DNA of 14,307 nt. Source: Candidatus Poseidoniaceae archaeon. Lineage in GTDB: Archaea > Thermoplasmatota > Poseidoniia > Poseidoniales > Poseidoniaceae. This document shows, in pieces, positions 6,154 to 12,918 of the stretch (positions are counted from its first letter, which is position 1; each line of letters starts with the position of its first letter). The notes below the pieces were generated by a model. That model had not been told where the DNA came from. It did no database searches and saw only the letters and a list, made by a program, of their open reading frames with translations. The translations under genes and the position numbers were made by a program. Location of the stretch: assembly GCA_013329925.1 (NCBI GenBank), contig DUJK01000142.1, forward strand, positions 1-14,307, read 5' to 3'.

Positions 6154-7336
6154 CCGATTCAGGATTCTTGAATAAGTCTTTGACAATATTCTTTTGATGC
6201 GATTCTATAGTTCCGCCACCAATTTCCAATAATTTAGAATCACGCCACAATCGCTCAACATGGTATTCACCAACATAACCGTAACCACCCATTACTTGAA
6301 TTGCGGAATCAGCAATTTCTTTAGCTGCGGTTGATGAAAACAGTTTGACACCATCAGAATCCAATCGATGACCAGCTTTTCCAAGTTGCAAATTCGCTGC
6401 AGTGTCGTAAATGTAGGATCTCATGGCACGATACTTAGCCCATGAGTCACCTATGTGCTTTTGAATTTGGCCAAAGTCTCGTATTTTATTCCTAAATGCA
6501 GTTCTATCAGTTGCATAACGATTCATCTCATCAAGACACCTTCGAGCGATTCCCAAAGACATTGCGGCAAGTGTTAGACGCTCAACTTCTAAGTTACACA
6601 TCATGTGAATAAGTGATTCACCAAGTTCGCCTACTAGATTTTCTGCTGGAACTATACAGTCATCAAATACTAATTCTGCAGTGTTTGAGGCTCTCATCCC
6701 AGTCTTATCGTAGATTTTTTGCCCAACTGAATACCCAGGCATACCTGCCTCGACTAAGAATGTTGAAAGTTGAACTCGCCCTTTATCATCAGTTCCAGTT
6801 CTTGCATAAACCCAAACTACGTCAGCAGGAGTACCTGTTTCATCTAAGCAACCGTTGGTAATCCACATCTTTCGACCATTTAGTTTCCAAGTCCCATCAT
6901 CTTGTTGTACTGCACTAGTTGTCAATCCTAAGACATCAGTACCAGCATCAGGCTCTGACATAGCCATAGCCCCAATCCACTCACCTGAGCAAACCTTTGG
7001 CAGGATGCGAGCTTTTTGATCCTCATTACCATTGAAGGCTAAGTTGTTGACAAATAACATTGCATGGGCCAAGTATGCTAATGCAAAGCCTGGATCTGAT
7101 GCTGAAAGTTCTTCGTGAATTATTGCGCAAGCAGTCGCATCAAGGCCAGCACCACCATGCTCTTCAGGTGCACTAATGCCAAGTAAGCCCATATCTCCCA
7201 TTGACTTTAGTAAATCCAAATTAAATCGTTCATGCTTGTCGTGCTCAAATGCTTGAGGTTCGACAAATTCGTTGACCCAGTCTCTTACCATTGAGCGTAA
7301 CATTGCGTGTTCTTCACTAGGATTAGCGATATCCAT
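6143..7336 (-). CDS. Acyl-CoA dehydrogenase, isovaleryl-CoA dehydrogenase-like
   Basis: An FAD enzyme that introduces a 2,3 double bond into an acyl-CoA thioester and passes electrons to electron-transfer flavoprotein; it acts in fatty-acid or branched-chain amino-acid breakdown. The 397 residues match the family. Visible signatures are AMSEPDAGTD (124-134), MWITNG (157-162), RTAFRNKIRDFGQIQ (278-292) and MGGYGYVGEYHVERLWRD (349-366). The catalytic base appears to be Glu252 in NLEVERL, the position used by isovaleryl-CoA and long-chain dehydrogenases. The alternative site near the C-terminus, used by the medium-chain enzyme, is Gly374 in IGGGT. This points to an isovaleryl-like subgroup, but the substrate is inferred. 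The start codon has a GGTGAG Shine-Dalgarno, fitting a second gene of an operon behind the basic protein 53 bases upstream. Confidence 0.93.
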   Translation of the reverse strand: MDIANPSEEHAMLRSMVRDWVNEFVEPQAFEHDKHERFNLDLLKSMGDMGLLGISAPEEHGGAGLDATACAIIHEELSASDPGFALAYLAHAMLFVNNLAFNGNEDQKARILPKVCSGEWIGAMAMSEPDAGTDVLGLTTSAVQQDDGTWKLNGRKMWITNGCLDETGTPADVVWVYARTGTDDKGRVQLSTFLVEAGMPGYSVGQKIYDKTGMRASNTAELVFDDCIVPAENLVGELGESLIHMMCNLEVERLTLAAMSLGIARRCLDEMNRYATDRTAFRNKIRDFGQIQKHIGDSWAKYRAMRSYIYDTAANLQLGKAGHRLDSDGVKLFSSTAAKEIADSAIQVMGGYGYVGEYHVERLWRDSKLLEIGGGTIESHQKNIVKDLFKNPESVNQ

Positions 7337-7339
7337 ATT

Positions 7340-7345
7340 CTCACC
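7340..7345 (-). promoter_or_regulatory. Shine-Dalgarno site of the acyl-CoA dehydrogenase
   Basis: GGTGAG on the minus strand ends three bases before the dehydrogenase ATG and is complementary to the conserved archaeal 16S rRNA 3' end. It is the clearest ribosome binding site in the window, supports the chosen start, and indicates a leadered message, probably shared with the gene upstream. Confidence 0.6.
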
Positions 7346-7389
7346 AAGTTAAGCGGGAAGGTCACCCTTTTTGACGATTTGTAGAATTT

Positions 7390-7908
7390 TCATCGTCTAA
7401 ACAAACGTCGTTTCCTTTTTGATTTACCACGCTTATTGTCTAAATCGCGGGCAGAACGGCGGATTTCATCTTCCATTCCTATGGCCGGGCGAACTCTCGT
7501 TTCCGGCGGAGCACCCATTCTGCGAAGCTTTGGCGGCGGGCCACGATGGGCTTTCTTGACACGCCTGATTTTTAACTGCTGACTGTCATTTTGTTCGCGC
7601 ACAACTTTTCTTGCCCGCCTGCCAACGTGGCGTAAGTGACCGTTGAAGATTTGTGGTTCTGCTGATTTTATTTCATTACCAATGCCAACTCGTTCCAAAA
7701 CTTGTTTTGCTAATGCTTTTGGTGATTTCGTCGCCACAACCTCGTCGACGATACGAGTCGCTAGGCTAGCAAAAGAGCCATCATCATTTATCACTGGCTG
7801 AGGTTTTACATGAAGCGTAATTTCCTCTGTGATTTTACTTTGATTATTTGCTTGTTTTAGTACTGAATCTGAAAAACTCTCACTTAACGTCCCTTGCTCC
7901 CGCTCCAT
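7390..7908 (-). CDS. Basic Arg/Lys-rich protein, function unknown
   Basis: Not recognised. The 172-residue product has a mostly neutral to acidic first half and a very basic second half. Residues 45-75 look helical (SLATRIVDEVVATKSPKALA is part of it). From about 90 onward Arg and Lys dominate, with RHVGRRARKVVRE, a proline-rich HRGPPPKLRRMGAPP and the end KRGKSKRKRRLFRR. No membrane segment, Cys motif or known fold is visible. Such a tail could bind RNA, DNA or the ribosome (inference only). Two starts are possible: the ATG at 7906-7908 used here, or a GTG at 7915-7917, which a TATA-like ATATTTT at 7938-7944 places at leaderless spacing. The acyl-CoA dehydrogenase follows on the same strand with a Shine-Dalgarno site, so the two are probably co-transcribed. 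Confidence 0.72.
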   Translation of the reverse strand: MEREQGTLSESFSDSVLKQANNQSKITEEITLHVKPQPVINDDGSFASLATRIVDEVVATKSPKALAKQVLERVGIGNEIKSAEPQIFNGHLRHVGRRARKVVREQNDSQQLKIRRVKKAHRGPPPKLRRMGAPPETRVRPAIGMEDEIRRSARDLDNKRGKSKRKRRLFRR

Positions 7909-7937
7909 ATTGTGCACCCCATCAGCACTAAATTAGC

Positions 7938-7944
7938 AAAATAT
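7938..7944 (-). promoter_or_regulatory. TATA-like box of the basic protein gene
   Basis: ATATTTT on the minus strand is centred about 24 bases before the GTG at 7915-7917 and about 33 bases before the ATG at 7906-7908. It therefore either supports the GTG as a leaderless start or gives the ATG a leader of several bases. Confidence 0.35.
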
Positions 7945-8012
7945 GGTATAAGGTTAACCAGTACTTATTGGCCAAAATGTGGTTTTTTTGAGGTTTTGAG
8001 TGACTTTCGCCA

Positions 8013-8249
8013 TCAAATTGGGGTTCTTATTCCCATAGCTCGTGCTACGCACCAACCAGATTTCCCCTCATAAATTCCTAGAGCACCGCCAGCAAACATT
8101 CCGATTACTGAGCCGATGGTAAAGATGTTTTCTGGCAAGATACCTGCAACGATTAGCAGCATGGCAATAATTCCGGCTAATACCGATACTGAGCCTCCAA
8201 CAAGGCGAACAAACTTGCCCCTTGCATCTATATTACATTCCCTTGCCAT
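8013..8249 (-). CDS. Small membrane protein, DUF2892 (YgaP membrane domain)-like
   Basis: A 78-residue protein with two hydrophobic helices (about 17-37 and 42-60). The N-terminal RECNIDARGKFVRLVGG and the C-terminal GWCVARAMGIRTPI resemble the start and end of DUF2892 (PF11127) proteins, which are small two-helix membrane proteins, sometimes fused to rhodanese domains as in YgaP. Cys5 and Cys67 fall near the two ends, and the second matches the family's GWCP-type motif without the proline. The function is unknown. The open frame extends upstream to 8303, but the ATG at 8247-8249 is preferred because a clear TATA box, TTTATATC, is centred about 25 bases before it; the in-frame ATG at 8280-8282 lies just upstream of that box. 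It is divergent from a small zinc-ribbon gene. Confidence 0.72.
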   Translation of the reverse strand: MARECNIDARGKFVRLVGGSVSVLAGIIAMLLIVAGILPENIFTIGSVIGMFAGGALGIYEGKSGWCVARAMGIRTPI

Positions 8250-8270
8250 GACTAACAAAATTGGTTTGAT

Positions 8271-8278
8271 GATATAAA
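8271..8278 (-). promoter_or_regulatory. TATA box of the DUF2892-like gene
   Basis: TTTATATC on the minus strand is one of the best archaeal TATA matches here. It is centred about 25 bases before the ATG at 8247-8249, implies leaderless transcription, and decides between the alternative starts of this gene. Confidence 0.6.
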
Positions 8279-8308
8279 TCATTGTTTTGATAGTTATTGA
8301 CAAGTAAT

Positions 8309-8317
8309 CATATAGTA
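8309..8317 (+). promoter_or_regulatory. TATA-like box of the small zinc-ribbon gene
   Basis: CATATAGTA is centred about 23 bases before the ATG at 8336. With the minus-strand box at 8271-8278 it makes a compact divergent promoter region of 86 bases. Confidence 0.4.
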
Positions 8318-8335
8318 AAGCATTAATCAGCGGTT

Positions 8336-8509
8336 ATGTCCTTCAGAATCTGTGCCTTTTGTCATGGTATCAGAGTATATCCGTATCTAGGATTTATGAC
8401 AGGACAACAATATCAATGTCAAGATTGTAAGGAAATTTCGCCGCTAGTTATTGAATTTGATAACGAGGAAGATTTTGCCGAGTTTATTGCGAGTCAAGAA
8501 TCAGAATAA
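8336..8509 (+). CDS. Small zinc-ribbon protein (57 residues)
   Basis: A short open frame from ATG 8336 to TAA 8507-8509 that is easily overlooked. The product has two CxxC pairs, CAFC (6-9) and CQDC (28-31), spaced as in a single zinc ribbon, then an acidic helix-like tail (EFDNEEDFAEFIASQESE). Cys4 mini-proteins of this sort are frequent in archaea and often act in transcription, translation or as adaptor subunits, but no specific family can be named. Support comes from the zinc-ligand pattern, the TATA-like sequence at the right distance, and the otherwise empty space between the divergent DUF2892-like gene and SelO. It is followed within a few bases by the AT-rich element proposed as the SelO promoter. 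Confidence 0.72.
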   Translation: MSFRICAFCHGIRVYPYLGFMTGQQYQCQDCKEISPLVIEFDNEEDFAEFIASQESE

Positions 8510-8515
8510 TATTTA
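8505..8515 (+). promoter_or_regulatory. Possible TATA box for the SelO gene
   Basis: AATAATATTTA overlaps the stop codon of the zinc-ribbon gene. Transcription starting about 25 bases downstream of its centre would give the SelO message a leader of about 50 bases. This agrees with the GGTG element placed before the SelO start, which leaderless genes would not need. Confidence 0.35.
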
Positions 8516-8575
8516 ATCAAACATTGACAATGACAAAATACGAACAACTGCGACAATCCACAAATTCAAAACACT

Positions 8576-8579
8576 GGTG
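8576..8579 (+). promoter_or_regulatory. Shine-Dalgarno-like GGTG before SelO
   Basis: GGTG lies 9-12 bases before the ATG at 8588 and matches the core of the archaeal Shine-Dalgarno sequence. It supports that start over the ATG at 8603. Confidence 0.35.
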
Positions 8580-8587
8580 CTTTTACT

Positions 8588-10117
8588 ATGACCGTGGCTG
8601 GGATGGAAAAACTGGAGTGGCTTAGCCGATTTGTCGACCAGACTCCTGGAGACCGCGAGGTTGGTGGCAAACCACGACAAGTACCCGGAGTCTGTTGGTC
8701 AAAAGTAAGTCCGACAGCCCCACCAAATCCAAAATTAATCTTATGGTCAAATGAAATGGCTGACAAATTAAATCTTGCAAGAGGCAATGATTCAGTCCTA
8801 GGTGGGGGAAGTGTCGTTGATGGTATGCAGCCTTATGCACAGCGTTATGGCGGTCATCAATTTGGTAATTGGGCTCACCAATTAGGCGATGGCAGAGCAA
8901 TAACATTGGGCGAGGTAAAGCTACCAAATGAAGTACTAGAATTACAACTAAAAGGCGCTGGAACTACGCCATATTCTCGGTTTGCTGATGGCAAGGCTGT
9001 ACTACGATCATCAATTCGAGAGTTCTTGTGTAGCGAAGCCATGTTTCACCTAAATGTACCAACTACCAGAGCATTATCTTTGGTCACAACCGGGGAAATG
9101 GTAGTTAGGGATGTAATGTATGATGGCAATCCAGCACCAGAAATCGGTGCAGTAGTCTGTCGTGTCGCACCTAGTTTTATCCGTTTTGGGAGTTTCCAAA
9201 TTCATACTGCTGATGGAAATTATGATACTCTAAAACAACTTCTTGAGCACACCGTCAAGAATCATTTCCCACAGCATTCTGTCGCTGATGACAATGGTCG
9301 AATCAATTGGTTGACCCAGGTTGCACAACAAACCGCTATTATGATCTCTCATTGGATGCGAGTTGGCTTTGTTCATGGCGTAATGAATACCGACAATATG
9401 TCAATCCATGGATTAACTATCGATTATGGACCATATGGATGGTTAGAAGATTATGATACAAACTGGACACCTAATACAACTGACGCTTCAAGAGGAAGAT
9501 ATCGATATGGACAGCAGCCACAAATAGGGGCGTGGAACATTGCCAGACTCGCAGAATCAATTGCACCACTTATGGATGATGTTGAATTATTATACAAGGT
9601 ACTAGAAAACTATGACGCAAAATATGTCGAAAGTCAAAATTTAATGTGGTCGAACAAATTAGGCATCGAAGATTTCTCGGAAAATGATGAATCACTAATT
9701 GTCGAACTGAACGAGATTCTTCAAGAAGTTGAAACAGACATGACTATTTTCTTTAGATTACTATCTTCAATAGCAAGTCCAGAGATTACTCATTTATCAG
9801 ATGCATTCTACAATCCAGAAAATATTCCACACGAAAAATGGAATATTTGGTTAAACAAATGGTGGGATAGAGTTGAGGGTGAACCAAATCGAGATAAAAT
9901 GAACAACGCCAATCCAAAATATGTACTGAGAAATTGGATGGCCCAATTAGCTATTGATGGGGCAAACCAAGGCGATTATTCGATTTGTGAAGAATTATAT
10001 GAACTGCTGAAAAATCCTTACAGTGAACAACCCGAATTTGAAGAAAAATGGTTCAAGAAGCGCCCTGAATGGGCAAGACATCGGGTTGGATGTTCAATGC
10101 TTTCCTGCTCTAGTTAA
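8588..10117 (+). CDS. selO: SelO family protein adenylyltransferase (YdiU/UPF0061)
   Basis: A pseudokinase-fold enzyme that transfers AMP from ATP to hydroxyl side chains of proteins (AMPylation); in E. coli and yeast SelO is tied to redox stress. The 509-residue length fits the family. Motifs run QRYGGHQFGNWAHQLGDGRA (85-104), LKGAGTTPYSR with Lys122 (121-131), LRSSIREFLCSEAM with Glu145 (139-152), VGFVHGVMNTDNMSIHGL with Asp269 and Asn270 (259-276), then IDYGPYGWLEDYD with Asp279. Lys122, Glu145, Asn270 and Asp279 match the nucleotide and metal-binding residues of Pseudomonas SelO as I recall them. The C-terminus ends SCSS; Cys507 occupies the place of selenocysteine in animal SelO. The E. 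coli disulfide partner near the ICNHSD segment is replaced by TPNTTD. The gene is flanked by unrelated genes. Confidence 0.95.
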   Translation: MTVAGMEKLEWLSRFVDQTPGDREVGGKPRQVPGVCWSKVSPTAPPNPKLILWSNEMADKLNLARGNDSVLGGGSVVDGMQPYAQRYGGHQFGNWAHQLGDGRAITLGEVKLPNEVLELQLKGAGTTPYSRFADGKAVLRSSIREFLCSEAMFHLNVPTTRALSLVTTGEMVVRDVMYDGNPAPEIGAVVCRVAPSFIRFGSFQIHTADGNYDTLKQLLEHTVKNHFPQHSVADDNGRINWLTQVAQQTAIMISHWMRVGFVHGVMNTDNMSIHGLTIDYGPYGWLEDYDTNWTPNTTDASRGRYRYGQQPQIGAWNIARLAESIAPLMDDVELLYKVLENYDAKYVESQNLMWSNKLGIEDFSENDESLIVELNEILQEVETDMTIFFRLLSSIASPEITHLSDAFYNPENIPHEKWNIWLNKWWDRVEGEPNRDKMNNANPKYVLRNWMAQLAIDGANQGDYSICEELYELLKNPYSEQPEFEEKWFKKRPEWARHRVGCSMLSCSS

Positions 10118-10121
10118 CATG

Positions 10122-10130
10122 AATAATTTA
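10122..10130 (+). promoter_or_regulatory. Possible TATA box of the YdjM-like gene
   Basis: AATAATTTA follows the SelO stop codon directly. Its centre is 19 bases before the ATG at 10145, closer than elsewhere in the window, and 43 bases before the ATG at 10169. It therefore slightly favours the later start with a short leader. Confidence 0.3.
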
Positions 10131-10168
10131 CAATCATTTTATCAATGATCTGCCATCGACTTAGTTGT

Positions 10169-10729
10169 ATGGATGTAATATCACATTGGTTTTGGGGAAT
10201 GGCAGTTACCCACGGGAAAATCAAAGGACGATTTTCTGGAGCAATGGGGGTAATTCCTGACTTAATGGCTTTCGTACCTGTTATGATTATTTCAGTTTTC
10301 ACCGGTCATAGAAATCCAACTGTTGACGATACTACTGTTACCGCAGATTTTCACCCACTTTCTTGGGAAATTTATCAATGGAGTCACAGTTCAATCACGG
10401 TAATTGTTTGCTTTTTGGCAACATGGTGGTACCTAGAAAAATATGGTACGCCGAGATTCCTCGAGGGATTTTACTTGGCAACCATGAGTGCTAAGAAACA
10501 GGCATTTTTGATTTGGCTACCTTGGTTGTTAAACATTGTAACAGATATTCCAAGTCATACTGCACAGTTTTTCCCAACCCCAGTGTTTCACCCCATATCT
10601 GATTGGCGATATGATGGCACCAGGTGGTCAGAACCGTCAATTTGGTTTACCAATTTAGGAATTTTACTTACCGTATGGGCGATAATGATTTATCTGGAAA
10701 GAAAAAAACCAGCAAATGATGAGATTTAA
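10169..10729 (+). CDS. YdjM-like membrane-bound putative metal-dependent hydrolase
   Basis: A 186-residue membrane protein with the arrangement of the YdjM/LexA-binding membrane hydrolase family (PF04307). His6 is in MDVISH, Asp31 in GVIPDL, His73 in WSHSSI, and Asp126 and His130 in TDIPSH; these are probable metal ligands near the membrane surface. Hydrophobic segments lie at about 25-45, 72-88, 112-126 and 158-176. No substrate is known for the family, and the similarity is read from the ligand pattern, so the call is moderate. The start is uncertain: ATG 10169 gives the family-like N-terminus MDVISHWFWG, whereas ATG 10145 adds eight residues, MICHRLSC. It follows SelO by about 50 bases in the same direction, but the AT-rich element between them suggests separate transcription. 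Confidence 0.65.
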   Translation: MDVISHWFWGMAVTHGKIKGRFSGAMGVIPDLMAFVPVMIISVFTGHRNPTVDDTTVTADFHPLSWEIYQWSHSSITVIVCFLATWWYLEKYGTPRFLEGFYLATMSAKKQAFLIWLPWLLNIVTDIPSHTAQFFPTPVFHPISDWRYDGTRWSEPSIWFTNLGILLTVWAIMIYLERKKPANDEI

Positions 10730-10801
10730 TACCAATTCTTACTCTTCTTAGTCCAACCTTATGCCACTAAGTTCATCGCCTGTGGGCTAACCGTTGGATT
10801 T

Positions 10802-11968
10802 GTGCCAATTGATTCTGATGAAGCTTTGATGCGAGCAACTTTAGTTCGTAGCGACCCTTCTTTAGCCGGCGTATCACGTCAAAATATTGCTACTCATCAA
10901 GGTGAATACCTTTGGCAGTACCTAGCACCTGATGGAAGTCCAATAATCGATGAAGACCCCATTAAACGCTGGAATTCACTTGCTTTACCTCCAGCGTGGA
11001 GTGAGGTATGGATTTGTCCAAATGCTAGAGGCCATATTCAAGCTACTGGCCGTGATGTAAAAGGTAGATTGCAATATCGTTATCATTCAGATTGGACTGA
11101 AATAACTACTGAAATGAAGTATGATGATGTGGTTTATTTTGCTTCACAACTACCTCGGCTGCGTAAACAAGTCGACCAAGACCTTGAACAAAAAACCATG
11201 TCAATTCACACAGTTTCCGCACTTGTTGTTCGCCTGATTGACCTCTACAATATTCGTGTGGGCAGTGATGAATATGCTAAAGCCAACGAATCATATGGCC
11301 TAACTACACTTAAATCAATGCACATGAAGCATATCAAAGGGGATGATGCCGAGGGTCGACATGACGCGGTCTTTTCGTTTACTGGGAAATCTGATAAAGA
11401 CTGGGAGATTACCATAGAAGACGATTCTCTTGTTGATCTCATACTGCGAACCAACCGTTTGGGAGCCAAGCATGCAGACTTATTCATGTACATTTCAGAA
11501 TCAGGCAATGAGGTTGATTTGAAAGCAGAACACATCAATCAATACATTCGTGCCAATAGTGGTGAAGGTTTTACTGCCAAGAACTTCAGAACTTGGGCGG
11601 CTACTTCACGTTGCGCAGAGCGGCTAGCCTTCCTTTCAAAAACCCAAAATGCTCAGGACATGAAAAAATGGGTGAAAAAACTGCCAGATGTAGAATCAAT
11701 CCACAAACTCTGGAGTAAGGGAGATTGGATTGTCCCAACAACAGAGACAGGGAAAAACAAGGCGATGTTGGCGGTAATTGATACGGTTGCTGCAAACCTC
11801 GGCAATACTAGAACAGTTTGTCGTTCATCATACATTCATCCATGGTTCCTAGGAGCATGGATGAAAGGAAACCTTTTGGAAAAATGGAATCAATTCGCAG
11901 GTATGCGCAGAATATCTGGGCTATCGGCTGGGGAAAGTGCGACATTGCGAGTTCTGAAAAGTCTCTGA
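10802..11968 (+). CDS. DNA topoisomerase IB (bacterial/poxvirus type)
   Basis: Relaxes positive and negative supercoils without ATP by nicking one strand through a 3'-phosphotyrosine bond. The 388-residue product has an N-terminal DNA-clamp domain (about 1-100, with LPPAWSEVWICPNARGHIQA at 62-81) and a C-terminal catalytic domain. Catalytic residues can be assigned: Arg152 (RVGSDEYAK), Lys196 (FTGKSDKDW), Arg263 (FRTWAAT), Asn335 (LGNTRTVC) and nucleophile Tyr344 (SSYIHP). Asn in place of the poxvirus His is also found in the Deinococcus enzyme. It lacks the large N-terminal and linker regions of eukaryotic or thaumarchaeal topoisomerase I. The start is a GTG at 10802; an ATG at 10829 would remove nine residues, and no strong TATA box or Shine-Dalgarno decides it. 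The gene converges with the methyltransferase, 32 bases away. Confidence 0.93.
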   Translation: MPIDSDEALMRATLVRSDPSLAGVSRQNIATHQGEYLWQYLAPDGSPIIDEDPIKRWNSLALPPAWSEVWICPNARGHIQATGRDVKGRLQYRYHSDWTEITTEMKYDDVVYFASQLPRLRKQVDQDLEQKTMSIHTVSALVVRLIDLYNIRVGSDEYAKANESYGLTTLKSMHMKHIKGDDAEGRHDAVFSFTGKSDKDWEITIEDDSLVDLILRTNRLGAKHADLFMYISESGNEVDLKAEHINQYIRANSGEGFTAKNFRTWAATSRCAERLAFLSKTQNAQDMKKWVKKLPDVESIHKLWSKGDWIVPTTETGKNKAMLAVIDTVAANLGNTRTVCRSSYIHPWFLGAWMKGNLLEKWNQFAGMRRISGLSAGESATLRVLKSL

Positions 11969-12000
11969 AGCAAGTATTATTTTCTATAGATAGCGCCTTG

Positions 12001-12849
12001 CTAAGACTCTCTTTTCTTTGCCCTTATCCACAGATCAGCATCTGGATATTTTGGCGAGAATTTGAAATTCGCCGAACGACCTGGTGATAATAGTCTGCCT
12101 ATTTGCTTGAATAGTTCCAAATAACTGAAAACAGGATATTGGGGCAAACGATAACTCTCAACTTGAATTATCTCCATGCCTAATTCTTGTAATAATTGTA
12201 GTAATAATTTCTTTGACGTGAAACTAAAGTGGTCGGGCAGTGAATATGGTTTGTGCTGATTCTCCAATGAAAGATTTGCTGAATCCACAGCTTGTATCAG
12301 AAGTTCTCCTCCTTGATTGAGCATTGCGCACCACTTGGCGATATCTTCTGGCGGGTTTGGCAAATGGCTGTAGATATCAATAGCAGAAATAACATCATAC
12401 TTTTCTTGATGAGTTTCTAAGTCTAAGAATTTGAGGTTAATTCCTCTATCGATTGCTGCTTTGAGTTTATTGACATTTGGTTCAATCCCCATAACATCAA
12501 TGTATTCACCACCAAAATTAGCCAATGTTTCGACCAATTCTCCATGTCCACTACCAATATCAAGCCAAGAATATTGTTTCTTTTCACTAAACATAGCGCC
12601 ATAATTAAAATCATTTAGTCTTGAGAGATATGCTGCTTTGAGTTTCTCATCAAATTCACCGAACTTTTTTGACTTATTATCGCCTTTGTGCAGGCCAGAT
12701 TTAGATGCTTCATTGATTTCTTCAAGACCGGGGCGGGGATTGAGAAAAAGCAGACCACACTCTAGACATTTAACCAGATTATGACCATTTTCAGTGTCAT
12801 AAAGTTCATTCTTGTTAGACTTGCACTGATAGCAGTCTACCTCAATCAT
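12001..12849 (-). CDS. SAM-dependent methyltransferase with N-terminal zinc ribbon
   Basis: Class I (Rossmann) methyltransferase of the Methyltransf_23 type, 282 residues. An N-terminal Cys4 ribbon (Cys6, Cys9, Cys28, Cys31) runs into FLNPRP (35-40), a combination common in methyltransferases of sugar, polysaccharide and secondary-metabolite clusters. The SAM site is WLDIGSGHGEL (95-105), with Glu123 in GIEPN as the ribose-binding acid, and AIDIYSHLPNP (156-166) as the post-IV motif region. PDHFSFTS (205-212) matches the His-containing motif often seen after the core strands. The substrate is unknown; no glycosyltransferase is adjacent. A TATA box centred 25 bases upstream supports the ATG at 12847-12849. 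Confidence 0.88.
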   Translation of the reverse strand: MIEVDCYQCKSNKNELYDTENGHNLVKCLECGLLFLNPRPGLEEINEASKSGLHKGDNKSKKFGEFDEKLKAAYLSRLNDFNYGAMFSEKKQYSWLDIGSGHGELVETLANFGGEYIDVMGIEPNVNKLKAAIDRGINLKFLDLETHQEKYDVISAIDIYSHLPNPPEDIAKWCAMLNQGGELLIQAVDSANLSLENQHKPYSLPDHFSFTSKKLLLQLLQELGMEIIQVESYRLPQYPVFSYLELFKQIGRLLSPGRSANFKFSPKYPDADLWIRAKKRES

Positions 12850-12870
12850 AATCTGCGGACTTCGGATGGT

Positions 12871-12878
12871 GAATTAAA
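12871..12878 (-). promoter_or_regulatory. TATA box of the methyltransferase gene
   Basis: TTTAATTC on the minus strand is centred about 25 bases before the methyltransferase ATG and stands out from more GC-rich flanks. It suggests a leaderless transcript and separates this gene from the GST-like gene 69 bases upstream. Confidence 0.5.
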
Positions 12879-12918
12879 CTCACCGATACTATCAGCAAAT
12901 ACCATAGTGAATTAATGC

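Noticed and set aside
7981..8000. T-rich stretch (seven Ts, then four) on the plus strand that looks like a terminator.
   Set aside because: No plus-strand gene ends before it; both flanking genes are on the minus strand, where the run reads as A.
8530..8625. A 31-codon frame (MTKYEQLRQSTNSKHW...) overlapping the start of SelO, with an AT-rich box upstream.
   Set aside because: The box centre is only about 20 bases before this ATG, closer than in the leaderless genes here, so transcription should start just after it. The peptide has no recognisable feature, and SelO has its own GGTG element.
8566..8927. Minus-strand open frames opposite the start of SelO.
   Set aside because: They are shadows of the strongly conserved SelO coding frame and have no recognisable product.
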